A stretch of DNA of 64,000 nt from Lonicera japonica (Eukaryota; Streptophyta; Magnoliopsida; Dipsacales; Caprifoliaceae). Under the pieces are notes generated by a model. The model saw only the letters and a program-made list of their open reading frames with translations, searched no databases and was not told the DNA's origin. Below, one piece after another: positions 1 to 12,619 of the stretch (position 1 is the stretch's first letter; every line of letters begins with the position of its first letter). Location of the stretch: NCBI GenBank assembly GCA_021464415.1, contig CM038467.1, forward strand, positions 48,111,715 through 48,175,714, written 5' to 3'. The position numbers and the translations under genes are program-made.

Positions 1-186
1 TGAAGGTGGGGCTAGCTTCTTGAACTTTTCTAGGGCCACCATAGCCCTATTCTCCTAGACTCTACTCTGGGGTTGTTCTATATGTCCCAACACATTGGCT
101 AACTCTCGGGCCATGGCACGGATTGCATCAACTGACTCCCCGGAGGTGGAACACCCGTGGGTGGCATTGTGATTTGGTGAAGTCAT
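1..186 (-). pseudogene. Ty3/gypsy gag N-terminus (decayed)
   Basis: The start of a retrotransposon gag reading frame lies on the minus strand. It opens with MTSPNHNATHG at 186 and runs through an Ala/Arg-rich helical stretch (DAIRAMARELANV) to a FKKLAPPS-like motif. That motif resembles the 'F..L.PP.F' opening of plant Ty3/gypsy gag proteins. An in-frame stop (TAG at 54-52) breaks it, so it is not functional as read. It lies just downstream of a tRNA-Met-type primer site and a 3.3 kb LTR, as expected for gag. The element continues off the left edge. The lineage (Tekay/Del-like) is inferred from the very long LTR and the primer type. Confidence 0.6.
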
Positions 187-307
187 AATTCTATACGAAA
201 ACAAGAACAGGAACGTCATGACAATCCAATATATATTAATAAGACAATAATTTACCATAATATATCATAAATTTTGTCCCACAACCCAAGTAATCGCGTA
301 AACATAT

Positions 308-321
308 GCTCTTATACCAAA
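308..321 (-). promoter_or_regulatory. tRNA-Met primer-binding site of gypsy element
   Basis: On the minus strand the LTR ends in GTGTTACA and is followed one base later by TTGGTATAAGAGC. This is close to the initiator-methionine primer site TGGTATCAGAGC of plant LTR elements. It fixes the orientation (minus) and the LTR/internal junction. Confidence 0.75.
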
Positions 322-322
322 T

Positions 323-3300
323 TGTAACACTCCCGCCTTAATGTACAGGATAACGCCTTCAATTAAGGCCTGGAGCGTTACTAACCTATCTTAGTAAGAC
401 TAAGATAGGTATATAGAAAGAAATAAGTCAACAACAATAGATATAGCAAGTATCACACTACATAGGGTATTAAACATATTATACATTCCAGCATGTATCA
501 AGTATACATAATCCAAACCATACGAATAACCAAAGTATATAAACTCCTCGGGCTAGCCGTGGCTTCCCAAAAAAATATAAATACATCACAGTAAACCAAA
601 ATATACACGTAGAATCAGAGCCTCTATATCGTCCCTGACCCGGTCGTGTCCTTGTCCTCGTGGGACTCGTGAGTACCTGAAATATTTTTAAAGAAAAATC
701 GGGGTGAGCCATTTGCTCAGTAGGGGGGGGTACTAGGCACATGTTTAAAAACAAGTTTGTAAACATATCTTTTAGACCATGGTAATATCAATAATATCAA
801 CAGAAAATCCAAAATTCATCAAATGATCATGCATGAACGTGCTAATGCAGGTTACCTCCCGTGTCAACCGATTACCGTATAATAGAAAGCCTGAGTGATG
901 AATAGATTCCACTATAGCCAAGATATCATAATATGGGATCAATTGTCCCGATCCCACACAAGTATAGATAACAATAGCCCTGGGATCATTCACCTCGACC
1001 CCATATAAATACAAATAATCGCAAAATCATAGTGCCTTGCCAATTTTCCTAGGTTCTCGAGCTCCACACCGGTGGCTTATAGGCGGCCAAACGTTGCTCC
1101 CCCAGGGTTTTAGGGATTTTCTACCCAAGGGCACCGAGTCCTACTTATTTTTCCATCCCTGCAAGCACTATACATTCACACCAAGAGTCATTTTCCGAGA
1201 GACACAAGCTCTCCGAATCAATATGATATGATATAGGCCTTTCATAAGATAACTTGCCAAGTCGAAAATCACGAATCCACGAGTCCATCCAAGAACTTGC
1301 CATAAGAGTTTTCGGGCCTTTGGTTGACATAATGATGACATGCATATATATACCGTGCATAATATGATAATATGTATAACATGATGCTAATTATCCACAT
1401 GAAGCAAATTATGCCATATATATTTTACCAAGTTCAACCACATATCCCTTGGCATCAAAAGTTCACAAATAAATCACTTTTATCAACCATGTCGTAGATA
1501 TATCGCCAAGGGTATCTTATTTAGTTCAAACAACTCTTTATATCAAGTATACATGGCATATTATGCCTCAAATCATACATTCAATACCACACATATCATG
1601 CAACATCATAAATATATGTATACATTCAACTTTCTAACTTTATATAAATCAAACGCATGAATTGTCAAGTAATAAACTCATTTTATCGTGTTTAGAAAGT
1701 AAGAAAACCCGTACCTCAGTTTATGAGTGAGAAAGAAGAAAGAAAGTTGATGCTCCAAGCCTTCCCCAAAGAATCCTCTAGGTTGAAGATGATGAATAGC
1801 AAGCTAGGAGGTGTTTCAGATGATTTTCGATGCTTAATCCTTCGATCGGAAGTGAAAATAGGTAAGAGTCGCTCAAGAATACCTATCTTTCTCTNNNNNN
1901 NNNNNNNNNNNNNNNNNNNNNNNNNNNNNNNNNNNNNNNNNNNNNNNNNNNNNNNNNNNNNNNNNNNNNNNNNNNNNNNNNNNNNNNNNNNNNNAAAGCA
2001 CATACTTAATATATATTTACATACATTACATATAAATTCAATTATTTAACTATATTCTCTTCTTTATTTACTGTCATATTGTTGTTGTACTTGAAACCAA
2101 ATACGCCAAGTCCGTTAACTAGTGGCTTAGTTAAGAACACCACCACTTTAGGGAATTTCACGAGATTTCGTCCAATTGGCGCTAAGCCAAGTATAGCATA
2201 TATTTTTATAATATTTAGGTTCACTATAAACTCCCCCTTGTGGTACCAACACATGGTTTATTCAAAATAAACTTATAAACTTGCCCAGCGCAGTTACGGA
2301 CTGGCTAAATAACTAAAAATTCAATAAATAGTGAACTAATAGCCATAGTACAACAACAATATCACAAATACAAGTAACTATTGCCAAATCATACATTCAA
2401 ATCCATGTATAACTCCATATATATACATATCATAAATTACTATTCATTATCGTATACGTAAGTGAAGGTTTCATACAAATCTCTTTGAAATCAATATATA
2501 AATTAGGGGTTCTTGTATAAAAATCATAATGGAGTTATATGAATTACAAGTCAACCAAATAATCACAAGAAAACACCCCCAAACCCCATGAACATGCAAT
2601 TTTCGAAGTTACAGGCAAAAGCCCAAGTTTAGTTTGATTTGAAGTTTACAATACCTAATACTTTGAAATAAAGCTTAAGTACTAGTGTTCCCACCTCTCA
2701 AAAGCTTAAATTCCATAAATGAAGGCTTGATGATACTCCCTCGTCAAGATCACGAAACCCTAGCTTCTCTGTTTGAGCTCCAATGGTGGGAGAGATGAAG
2801 AGGATGATGAATAGTGCAGATTTGGCCTCAATGATCCCTAAAAAATCCCTAACTCTCTCTCTCTCTAGAACCCCTAAATATGTTGTGTATGTGTGTTGGT
2901 CAAAAATGGTGATGTGTGGGGTTTAAAGAGGTGAAAAATTGAGTTAAACACAGTCAAAACCGACCTTCAGGGTACCATGATCGATCATGGAATCCACTGC
3001 CGGAATTGGCATTTTGGATCTGGAGCACTGTTCATAATTCTGTCATAACCTTTTGGTCGGGACTCCGATTTAGGTGATCCTTATGTCCACGGAAAGCTAA
3101 CTCAAAGATATACAGCTTTGTAAGAGGAAGTTTTCCCAAATTGTGAATGGATAATTCCCAAAAATTCTCCGAAGACAGCTCTCTGCCGAAATGCTACCGA
3201 ACAATCAGAATTTAGTAACCGGCCTACTTCGCACGATGTTTTGACCAACGAGGAGTACGAATTGGACTTTGGTCAAAACACAAAATTTGTAGAATGGTAT

Positions 3301-3603
3301 GAAACCTAGATGTAGGCGCAAATAGCAACCAATTCGGACATGAAACGCAGAAGTTACGGTAGACCAAAGTTGGCTAGAAACAAAGAAATCGCATAAGACC
3401 GAAAGTTACAATTTACAAGACGGAATTGATTTGGATCACCCGAATCACTAAACGATGTCTCACATGAGTATAAAGTGGCTACTATGACTAGTGAAAGACA
3501 ACAGTACGCTATAAGGCTCCACAATACACGATTTCACCTCTCACGGTGAAATGGACGAACAAGTGAAGATGATTATAGTGAATTGAAAGGATGGGGTATT
3601 ACA
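323..3603 (-). mobile_element. 5' LTR of a minus-strand Ty3/gypsy (Tekay/Del-like) element
   Basis: This long terminal repeat is about 3.3 kb including the N gap. On the minus strand it opens TGTAATACCCC and closes GGGAGTGTTACA, so the ends form a short TGTAA(C/T)AC inverted repeat. A primer site and the start of gag follow it. A related copy (7434-10123) matches it closely over its 5' half: 2040-3603 aligns with about 8800-10123, including the block with CACCTCTCACGGTGAAATGG. Left of the gap the two share a TGAGCC...GCTCAG segment. It inserted into the left arm of the inverted duplication. The other target-site copy is outside the window. Confidence 0.75.
1895..1994. other. Assembly gap (100 N)
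   Basis: Exactly 100 undetermined bases lie inside the LTR, a conventional scaffold gap length, so the true size is unknown. Reading frames that cross it are meaningless. Confidence 0.99.
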
Positions 3604-5077
3604 AGTCATGTTTAATTAATTTATAAAAGCCAATTATAATTCTTCCATAGCCAAACTTATGTATAAGGTCAAAACACACACTATTTCTATCAAAACACAC
3701 CTTATATCCGCTCATAACAAATCATAAAGTTGAATCCAACAAAAAATTATGAGCATCCAACTTTATTTTTATCAATTAAAATAGGCATCCAATAGGAAGA
3801 ATTGTATTTAACATTAAAGCATTAAATTAGTAAAGTTAATTGGCATGAATACGTGCAAATAAATTAATTAAATATACTTATCCTAACCCTATCATAAATT
3901 TACACTAGCATAAAAGAATTTAAATAATAAATAATAGTAAAGAAAAACTTACTTGACATTAAATTAAAGAATTCAAATCTTCAAAACCCCTTGGGCCTAT
4001 GGTAATTGGTGGGTTTTGGTTTAATAATGGGTCTGAAATATTTAATTGGGCATGGCTTGAGTAATGGCCAGCTTTGGGCTTAAGTGGCATTTAGCCCACA
4101 CATTTAGGTTGTTGAATTAATAACATGGCCCGGCTATTGGGATGAATATTTTTGGACCCAATTTAGGGTACAATTTGAATTTTCGTCATTCTAAGCTGTT
4201 GCATGTTGCGTTACAATTTTGGTTCTCAAGATAACTAAATTTAAAAAAGTGATGAACGGTAAAATTGTAGCTCTTAAAATTTTCTTGAAAATGGGCTCAA
4301 GAATCGTATTATTTGAAATTCTAAGTAAAAAGTTATGCGTCCAGGAATATTGAACCACTTTAGGTCTCTTCACCTGCTTTAATTTCTCTAATTTTCTCAA
4401 TCTTCTCCGATTCTTTTCTAGTATCTGAGATTCTAAGAAAGCATTAAAAATAGAAAAATAGTATTAATATGTGCTCTTTAAAATATAAATTAGCATAGTA
4501 AATTATACCAATTTCTTAATATATTAGTTACTAAAATTTACAAAGTCTAGTGAGAAATCGACTCTTTGAGCTATCATGAACATTAAAGATATATTATAAT
4601 TGTAAAAATTAATATTTTTTGATCCGAAATAAGTATTTTCTAACAAAAATATGTGTTGTCTTACAATTTATTTAGTTTTAAAAAACTTATATATGAAAAC
4701 CAAAGCGAAACCGAAAAATTTGGTTCGGGTTTGGATTTGGAAGATTTAGAACCGAACCAAACCGTTTGGGTCGCCTAAGATTTATCCCAACCGAAACCGT
4801 GTATTTTTTTGTTCTTAACAATATTCCGGTCCTATTGCACCAAGGTAATGTGTACATATTCGACACAATCAGCGCAATCGTAAAGTATGTGCATATTATT
4901 TCGGTGCAATAGGACTGAGCGAATGTTAGAGTGTTTTAATATGTGTAATTAACACTGTCAAAAATTAAAGGGCATGCAAGTGCCCACCTTACCTTGCACT
5001 TGGCCCAACATCGGTGATAGTCAGTCAGTTGAAAGAGTTAGGCTTTGGCACTGGAGGCATTAATGTGATGATAAATG
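3604..5077. repeat. Inverted segmental duplication, left arm (outer part)
   Basis: This segment matches, in reverse orientation, the far end of the right arm (about 47930-50310). Shared landmarks are the ATAAGGTGTGTTTTGATAG-type block, a run of 'GCCCA...TTAGCCCA' motifs, the GGTTCGGTTT-rich block, and a 'GTGCCCACCTTACCTTGCAC' block. The outer edge is cut by the gypsy LTR at 3603 and the inner edge by the LTR multimer at 5078. I see no gene in it. Confidence 0.8.
5073..5077. repeat. Target-site duplication AAATG, left copy
   Basis: AAATG precedes the first LTR of the multimer and recurs at 25719-25723 after its last LTR. The right arm has the uninterrupted site (minus strand GATAAATGGAGGCAC, with the pentamer at 46551-46547), which confirms one insertion locus. 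Confidence 0.9.
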
Positions 5078-6156
5078 TTAAAAACTATAAACGCATGCGA
5101 AGTGAATTAACCTAGGTTTATTATTCTCAGGAATATGCAGAAAATAATTTTAATTAATATAGTATAAATAAACCTAAGAGTCTACCAACTTTATTTCAGA
5201 AAATGTGCTTAATCTTGTCTAGCATGCATCAATGAATTTAACAATCAAACACAAATAATCAAGACAAGATATAACGAGGTATCCCTGCAGTGCAAGACTA
5301 ATCCTCAGCCAACAATTCCACTATTAAATCATAGAGGTACAAACTCGATTAATCACTAATCGACTAGACGTACAAGTCTTGAATCGCTCAAGAACAACTC
5401 TAGCAGTACCCTTTAGTGCAGTAGCTTCCTCCTTGAATATCTCGATTTGGAACACAGAGTATTGCACGCCTCGGACTCGCTCCGATCTCCTTGATAGCCT
5501 CGCGATTCAGCAATTGGTTCGGGATCTTTGTTCTTGGAGAAGAAGAATTAATTTGGCATGAAGATAGATTTAAAAACTAGGTGGTAGTGTAATGGAAAAA
5601 GCTCTTGAAAATTGTGTATATTGATTAAGAAAATAGCGTTAATGAACGCTGGGCAAGGGGTTTAATTTATTAGAAAGAATTGAGTCAGTTTCCGTTTTCA
5701 ATAAGGAAACATAAGCCAACAAATAAGATTTTACAATAAAAAATCAATGCTCAGAAACCTTACCGGACCGGTACAAATTAGCAAAGTGTGTACCACTCCA
5801 CCATTTCGAGAAAACTGTTTTCCATGGAATTGATCAACTAGCTCCAAACCGGTCCACATTATTACAAAATGTACCGGCCCACCCTTTTACTAGATGGAAA
5901 ATATTGATTTCTAAAGCAGAACTCCTTACGAAATCACACCTTAGATTAAAAACAAATATCAAACTGATTTAATCACCACCTAGACTAAGAAACCATCCTA
6001 TTTTACCAAGCTTACCAATATGATGACCAAAGTTTGCATAATCTTCGGAAGCTTCTTCTAAGTGAAATCTTCAAAGAATAGCTCTAGCGATGCAACAAGA
6101 TTACATATGAAAAAACGTTTTATCGACGGAATTAAGCCAACATATAAAACCTTACA
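5078..6156 (-). repeat. Multimer LTR 1 (3'-most on minus strand)
   Basis: An uninterrupted 1079-bp LTR. Its plus-strand left end reads TTAAAAACTATAAACGC where the other copies have TGAAAAACTATAAACGC, so the terminal TG has mutated. The other end is ...ACCTTACA, followed by the complement of the polypurine tract. It carries a cluster of ACCGGT-type motifs near 5764-5885, in the minus-strand U3. Confidence 0.85.
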
Positions 6157-6934
6157 AACTCCCCCATTGGCTATTCCGAGACAAAACACAATACATCCTA
6201 AACAGACTCAAACAATTAGACAATTATAACAATGCAATCCCAAACAAAATTATAATTATACATAGACATTTTGAGCCTAACCAAACAAACTAGAACCTCG
6301 ACACATGCCAACACATCGAGCTTCTAGCGGATGTACTTAAACTGCACCTGAAACATCACAACTGAAAACAAATACCATGCAAAGCATCTGGGATAAATAT
6401 GATCATGACAAACAATCGAGACACGTAATAATCAATCAATTCCAAGTATAAATCTCCCCCTAAACATGTGCACTTCTCCCCCTTTTTGTGAAGGATAGCC
6501 AAAAAACAAACAAGCATAAAGAATGCCACAACCACACAGATAGAATAAAACACACATAGCATATATTAACAAAAAGGTGTGTGGAAGACAAAAACTGCAG
6601 CAAATGAACAAAAACATGTTTGAAGTTAAACAAACATAAGTTTTAGAATATAGAAACGCCTAAATCATAAGATTTATCACTCCTCGCAACCATACTCGAA
6701 GCCGAAACTCTCCGATGCAGAATCACTGTTGTCTGCTTCTTCTTCGACTACAATTGCTTCTTCTTTTTCTTCTTCTTCTCCTTCTTCTTGAGCTGTGTTG
6801 TCCATCTTTTTCTCCGATGCACCTGCTTCTCGATGTTCTGAACTTGCTTCCCAATCACATGCTGATTGTGCAAAAATCTCTACATTCTCTCGATGAAGAC
6901 AATCTAGCTTGTGAAGGATTTTTTTGATACCAAT
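6157..6934 (-). mobile_element. Multimer internal region 1
   Basis: This lies between LTR1 and LTR2. The polypurine-tract complement (AACTCCCCCATTGG) is at 6157 and the primer-site complement (TGATACCAAT) ends at 6934. A minus-strand frame at about 6900-6675 ends in an acidic tail (runs of Glu, then DSDSASESFG...EE and a stop). No polymerase, protease or zinc-knuckle motif is visible in the about 780 bp. Confidence 0.75.
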
Positions 6935-9900
6935 TGAAAAACTATAAACGCGTGCGGAGTGAATTAACCTAGGTTTATTATTCTCTGGAATATGTGAAAA
7001 ATAATTTTAATTAATATAACAGAAATAAACCTAAGAGTTTACCAAGTTTATTTCAAAAAATATGCTTAATCTTGTCTATCATGCATCAATGAATTTAACA
7101 ATCAAACACAAATATTCAAGACAAGATATAACGAGGTATCCCTACAGTGCAGGACTAATCCTCAACAAATAATTCCATTATTAAATCACAAAGGTACAAA
7201 CTCGATTAATCACTAATCGACTAGACGTACAAGTCTTGAATCGCTCAAGAACAACTCTAGCAGTAACCTCTTGTGCAGCAGCTTCCTCCTCGACTCTCTC
7301 GATTTGGAACACAGCGTATCGCACGCCTCGGACTCGCTCTGATCTCCTTGATAGCCTCGCGCTTCAGTAATGGGTTGGGGATCTTTGTTCTCAGAGAAGA
7401 ACAATTAATTTGGCATGAAGATAGATTCAAACCCGTTCCTAGATTTTCACCTCCAGGACCCGGTTAATCACGGCGCCATACGCGACGTCGGGATTAAATT
7501 AAAACAATCAAAACATTTCTTGTATAAAATTCCAGTTTAGAAAATTTTTGGCATGTGGAGTCTATAAATTTAATAATTCCAAAAACCTGTATATAACAAT
7601 GTAAGTTTCAAAAGCCTTTGAAACAAACTCCACATTCCCATAGATTCATATCCAACCACTTAATTACAATCATTTTACAATCCCATTTCCTCCAACGAGG
7701 TCCCAAGAAATACTAATAAGTTAAATAACATTTTCATAATACGTGATATCTTAATTCAATTACACAAAGCATTCAAAAGATATGGGTTTTATAATCATCA
7801 TGTCGTCCTTAGACAACTACATAGTTCTATGCTATCAGAGGCTCCCTAGACTCATACACGTGCCATCCCTCGAAGAGTACCAGCAAAACTGTTTTGGGAA
7901 AATGGGTGTGAGCCAAACGGGCTCAGTGGGAACTATAAAGTTTGTATATAAAATATGTTTTAGAAATAATGCGTGCAAGGTGCAGTAGTGAAAGTACTTT
8001 GCTTTTTGTAATAAAAATCAATTTATAATATGCATGCCAATGCTTTCCCCACCTGAGAACATAATGAAATATAGGGATTATCCGAAAATACAATTAAAAC
8101 CATAGTATTAATATAACATAACCTTGAACCATATAGGTACCGTAAAGTAATTATCATTAGAGTACTAGTAATCCATATCCAGAAAATATGTGTTTCCATC
8201 TCGTGTACAGATATATAAAACCGTTGGTGAGTTTATAAAACATGGTACAACCATATGTTAGAAATATTCATTTTTTGATAATTCCCAGGCCATATAGTAA
8301 CATTTCCGTAAACCAAATCCCGAGCCAATATTTCAATAATTCCGTGTATATCCATACGTCACCAGGTCTGCATTTCGTGGCCTTTCAACCACGCGGCAGC
8401 AGGGCCTCCTGTTATTTTCCGTGCACGGTTTCGGGTCTTTCACCCAGGGCGCTCTATCCCAACTTCCGGCCCCAACCTTTAGAGACCAAACCTGGGACCG
8501 TATCACAATATCCATAATAGTACTCAATGGTTCATCCAGGATGCAATCATGTCACAATTCCACATTTCAGCTTTCATAAGCACTTTCCATGACTTGGCCA
8601 ACATGGGAATTTATAGTAAAAACATTTCTAACAAGTATAAATAATCATCTTCATCTCAAAAGTATTCTTAACACACCCAAAACTGTATAAATATCATAAT
8701 TATATTTACGAAGGTATAGAATACTATAATCCACATACTTGGATCAAATGTATGTTCAATATACATATATAGTATATTTATCATACTCACTTTCTAAATA
8801 TTATATAATGATACATATGTTGTATATCAAACTAGATTCGTCCAGTGCGTTAACTAGCAACTTGATTAAAATTTAGTTTCCAAACTCATCAATAGGAGAA
8901 TTCCTCGGTATAATATCAAATTGGCCCCAAGCCAAGCATTAGCCATAATTTATAATAATTTAACTTGATGTGAACTTCCCCATATAGTTTTCAAATTGTT
9001 TCCAAACCAAAAGTGTCAAAGATTTGCCTGGTTTAGTTACGGACTGGCGAGTTTCAACCATTTTCTCAAAACTAGTTCTTAAAGTATATATATAACAACA
9101 ATACCATAACATAGATACTTATAATCAAACCATACTTTTAATTCCATATACACCTCAGTATATATGCGTATCATAGTTTTATGTTAACTATCGTATTCAT
9201 ATATAAGGGTCGTATACTAACCTTCCTCATAAACCATTTATAATTAGGGCTTTTCGTATAAAAATAATATTGAAGTCATATGCAATGCAAAGTAACCAAT
9301 GAATCTCAAGAAAATAACCCCAAGGCCCCATGAACATGCAATTTGATTGAAAGCCCCAAGTTTGGTTTAATTGGAAGCTTACAATACATAATACTTTGAA
9401 ATAAAGCTTGGGTACTAGTGTTCCCACCTCTCAAGAGCTTAAATTCCATAAATGAAGACTTGATGATGCTTCCTCGTCAAGTTCACAAAACCCTAGCTTC
9501 TCCGCTTGAGCTCCAATGGTGGGAGAGATAAAGGGAATCATGAATAGTGCGAATTTGGCCCTAAATCTTGTATATAGAAGATGAACCCTCAATGATCCCT
9601 TAAAAATCCCTAACTCTCTCTCTCTAGAACCCTCATTGTCCACGGGAAGCTAACTCGAAGACCTATAACTTTGTAAGAGGAAGTTTTCCTAAATTATTAA
9701 TGGAAAATTCTCAGAAATACCCTGAAGACAACACTCTGTCAAAGTGCTACCGAAACGATCATAATTTACTAACCGGCTTACTTTACATGATGTTTTGACC
9801 AACGAGGAGTACGAATTGGACTTCGGTCAAAACACGAAAGTTGTAAAATGGTATGAAATATAGACCAATTCGGACAGGAAACGTAGAAGTTACAGTAGAC

Positions 9901-10656
9901 CAAAGAAATCGTGTAAGACTGAAACATATGATTTACAAGCTGGAATCGATTCGGACCACCCGAATCACAAAACGATCTCTCACATGAGAGTAAAGAGGCT
10001 ACTATGACTAGTGAAAGACAATAGTACGCTATAAGGCTCCACAATACATGATTTCACCTCTCACGGTGAAATGGACGAATAAGTGAAGATGATTATAGTG
10101 AATTGAAAGGGCTGGGTATTACATGTAATTTATAAGAAAGAATTGAGTCAGTTTCCTTTTTGAATAAGGAAAAATAAGCCAACAGATAAGATTTTACGTT
10201 AAAAAATCAATGCTCATAAACCATGCCGGACCGGTACACATTAGCAAAGTGCGTACCGGTCCACCATTAACCGCTGGACATGTCCACCAAGAGAAAAGTG
10301 TACCGGTCCACCATTTCGAGAAAACTGTTTTCCATGGAATTTATCAATTAGCGCCGGCCCGGTCCACATTATTACAAAGTGTACCACCTCACCATTTTAA
10401 CAGATGGAAAACATTGATTTCTAACGCAGAACGCCTTACGAAATCACACCTTAGATTAAAAACAAATATCAAACTAATTTAAACACCACCTAGACTAAGA
10501 AACCATCCTATTTTACCAAGCTTACCAATATGATGACCAAAGTTTGCATAATCTTTGGAAGCTTCTACTAAGTGAAATCTTCAAAGAATAGCTCTAGCGA
10601 TGCAACAATATTACAGATGAAAAAACGTTTTGTCGACGAAATTAAGCCAACATATA
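6935..10656 (-). repeat. Multimer LTR 2, interrupted by a gypsy LTR
   Basis: The LTR occupies 6935-7433 and 10124-10656. Between these lies an unrelated gypsy LTR. About 100 bp present in LTR1 and LTR3 (the TAGGTGGTGGTGTAATGG...GCAAGGGG segment) is missing at the junction. The insertion was therefore accompanied or followed by a deletion. The ACCGGT-rich cluster is at 10225-10395. Confidence 0.8.
7434..10123 (-). mobile_element. Truncated solo LTR of the same Ty3/gypsy family as 323-3603
   Basis: The right end (10123, minus-strand TGTAATACCCAGCCC) and the 1.3 kb next to it match the LTR at 323-3603 nearly throughout. The left half is more diverged but keeps the TGAGCC...GCTCAG segment (about 7908-7930). 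No TGTTACA terminus, primer site or gag follows on the left, so it is truncated or belongs to a sister subfamily. No target duplication is visible because host sequence was lost at the left junction. It contains no coding region. Confidence 0.65.
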
Positions 10657-11492
10657 AAACCTTATAAACTCTCCCATTGGCTATTCTAAGACAAAACACA
10701 ATACATCCTAATCAGACTCAAATAACTAGACAAATATAACAATGCAATCCCAAACGAAATTATAATTATACATAGACATTTTGAGCCTAACCAAACAAAC
10801 TAGAACCTCGACACATGCTAACACATCGAGCTTCTAGCGGATGTACTTAAACTGCACCTGAAACATCACAACTCAAAACAAATACCGTGAAAAGCATTTG
10901 GGATAAATATGGTCATGACAAACAATCAAGACACTCAATAATCAATCAATTCCAAGTATAAATCTCCCCCTAAACCTGTGCACTTCTCCCCCTTTTTGTG
11001 AGGGATAGCCACAAAACAAACAAGCATAAAGAATGCCACAACCACACAGATATAATAAAACATACATAACATATATTAACAAAAAGGTGTGTGGAAGTCA
11101 TAAACTGTAGCAAATGAACTAAAACATGTTTGAAGTTAAACAAACATAAGTTTTAGAATATAGAAACTCCTGAATCATAAGATCTATCACTCCTCGCCGC
11201 CATACTCGGAGCCGAAACTCTTTGATGCAGAATCACTATCGTCTGCTTCTTCTTTGACTGCAGATGCTTCTTCTTCTTCTGCTTGAGCTGTATTGTCCGT
11301 CCTAAGATTAGAAGGGCTTGCCTCAACATCATAATCATTCTGAAACTCCGAAAGCGTTATGTGATTGCCAGTGTGATGCACTTGCTTCCTGATGTTCTAA
11401 ACTTACTTCCCAGTAACATGCTGATTGTGTCGAATCTCTACATTCTCTCGATGAAGAAAATCCAGCTTGTGAAGTATTCTTTTGATACCAAT
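10657..11492 (-). mobile_element. Multimer internal region 2
   Basis: The primer site (minus strand TTGGTATCAAAAGAAT) abuts LTR3 and the polypurine tract abuts LTR2. A minus-strand open frame, 11381-11187, encodes about 64 residues. It contains LSEFQNDYDVEASPS, a Glu-rich stretch and a C-terminal SDSASKSFGSEYGGEE. The same frame recurs in the other internal copies. Confidence 0.75.
11187..11381 (-). CDS. Short acidic ORF of internal region 2 (unknown function)
   Basis: This 64-residue minus-strand frame is shared in position and C-terminal sequence with 13373-13140 and, less completely, with internal region 1. Glu and Asp/Ser runs dominate the C-terminal half. It may be the tail of a once longer gag-like protein, since the frame starts close to the primer site. 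There is no known domain. Recurrence in three copies may only reflect tandem duplication, not selection. Confidence 0.35.
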   Translation of the reverse strand: MHHTGNHITLSEFQNDYDVEASPSNLRTDNTAQAEEEEASAVKEEADDSDSASKSFGSEYGGEE

Positions 11493-12619
11493 TGAAAAAC
11501 TATAAACGCGTGCGGAGTGAATTAACCTAGGTTTATTATTCTTTGGAATATGCGGAAAATAATTCTAATTAATATAGTAGATATAAACCTAAGAGTTTAC
11601 CTAGTTTATTTCAGAAAATATGCTTAATCTTGTCAAGCATGCATCAATGAATTTAACAATCAAACATAAATAATCAAGACAAGATATAATGAGGTATCCC
11701 TACAGTGCAGGACTAATCCTCAACAAACAATTCCACTATTAAATCATAGAGGTACAAACTCGATTAATCACTAATCGCCTAGACGTACAAGTCTTGAATC
11801 GCTCAAGAATAACTATAGCAGCAACCTCTAATGCAGTAGCTTCCTCCTTGAATCTCTCGATTTGGAACACAGCGTATCGCACACCTCGGACTCGCTCCGA
11901 TCTCCTTGATAGTCTCGCGCTTCAATAATGGGTTCTAGATCTTTGTTCTTGGAGAAGAACAATTAATTTGGCATGAAGATATATTCAAACCCTGGGTGGT
12001 GGTGTAATGGAAAAAGCTCTTGAAAATTGTTTATATTGATTAAGAAAAGAGCGTTAATGAACTATGGGCAAGGGGTTTAATTTATAAGAAAGAATTGAGT
12101 CAGTTTCCTTTTTGAATAAGGAAACATAAGCCAACAGAAAAGATTTTATGATAAAAAATCAATGCTCAGAAACCTTACCGGACTGATACACATTAGCTAA
12201 GTGCGTACCGGTCCACCATTAACCGCCGAACCGGTCCACCAAGAGAAATGTGTACCAGTCCACCATTTCGAGAAAACTGTTTTCTATGGAATTTATCAAC
12301 TAGCGGCGGCCCGGTCCACAATATTACAAAGTGTACCGGCCCACCCTTTTACCATATGGAAAACATTGATTTCTAACATAAAACTCCTTACGAAATCACA
12401 CATTAGATTAAAAACAAATATCAAACTGATTTAATTACCACCTAGACTAAGAAACCATCCTATTTTACCAAGCTTACCAATATGATGACCAAAGTTTGCA
12501 TAATCTTTGGAAGCTTCTACTAAGTGAAATCTTCAAAGAATAGCTCTAGCGATGCAACAAGATTACATATGAAAAAACTTTTTTGTCAACGGAATTAAGC
12601 CAACATATAAAACCTTATA
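11493..12619 (-). repeat. Multimer LTR 3 (uninterrupted)
   Basis: A 1127-bp LTR with the same ends as LTR1. The plus-strand left end is TGAAAAACTATAAACGCG and the right end is ACCTTATA, in which the terminal ACA has mutated to ATA. The ACCGGT-type cluster is at about 12178-12350, with several members decayed to TG or CA at CpG. Confidence 0.85.

Noticed and set aside
1716..2049. Open frames spanning the N gap on both strands
   Set aside because: Most of each frame is unknown residues. They carry no evidence of coding.
4191..4400. 69-aa minus-strand frame conserved at 49454-49654
   Set aside because: Conservation between the arms is explained by the segmental duplication. No domain is recognisable and the two frames diverge with indels.
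5379..5561. 60-aa frame in LTR1 and related frames in the other LTRs (7273-7467)
   Set aside because: Within LTR sequence. Frames differ between LTR copies and show no conserved protein.
8242..8527. 64-91 aa frames within the gypsy LTR
   Set aside because: LTR sequence, with no counterpart frame preserved in the LTR at 323-3603.
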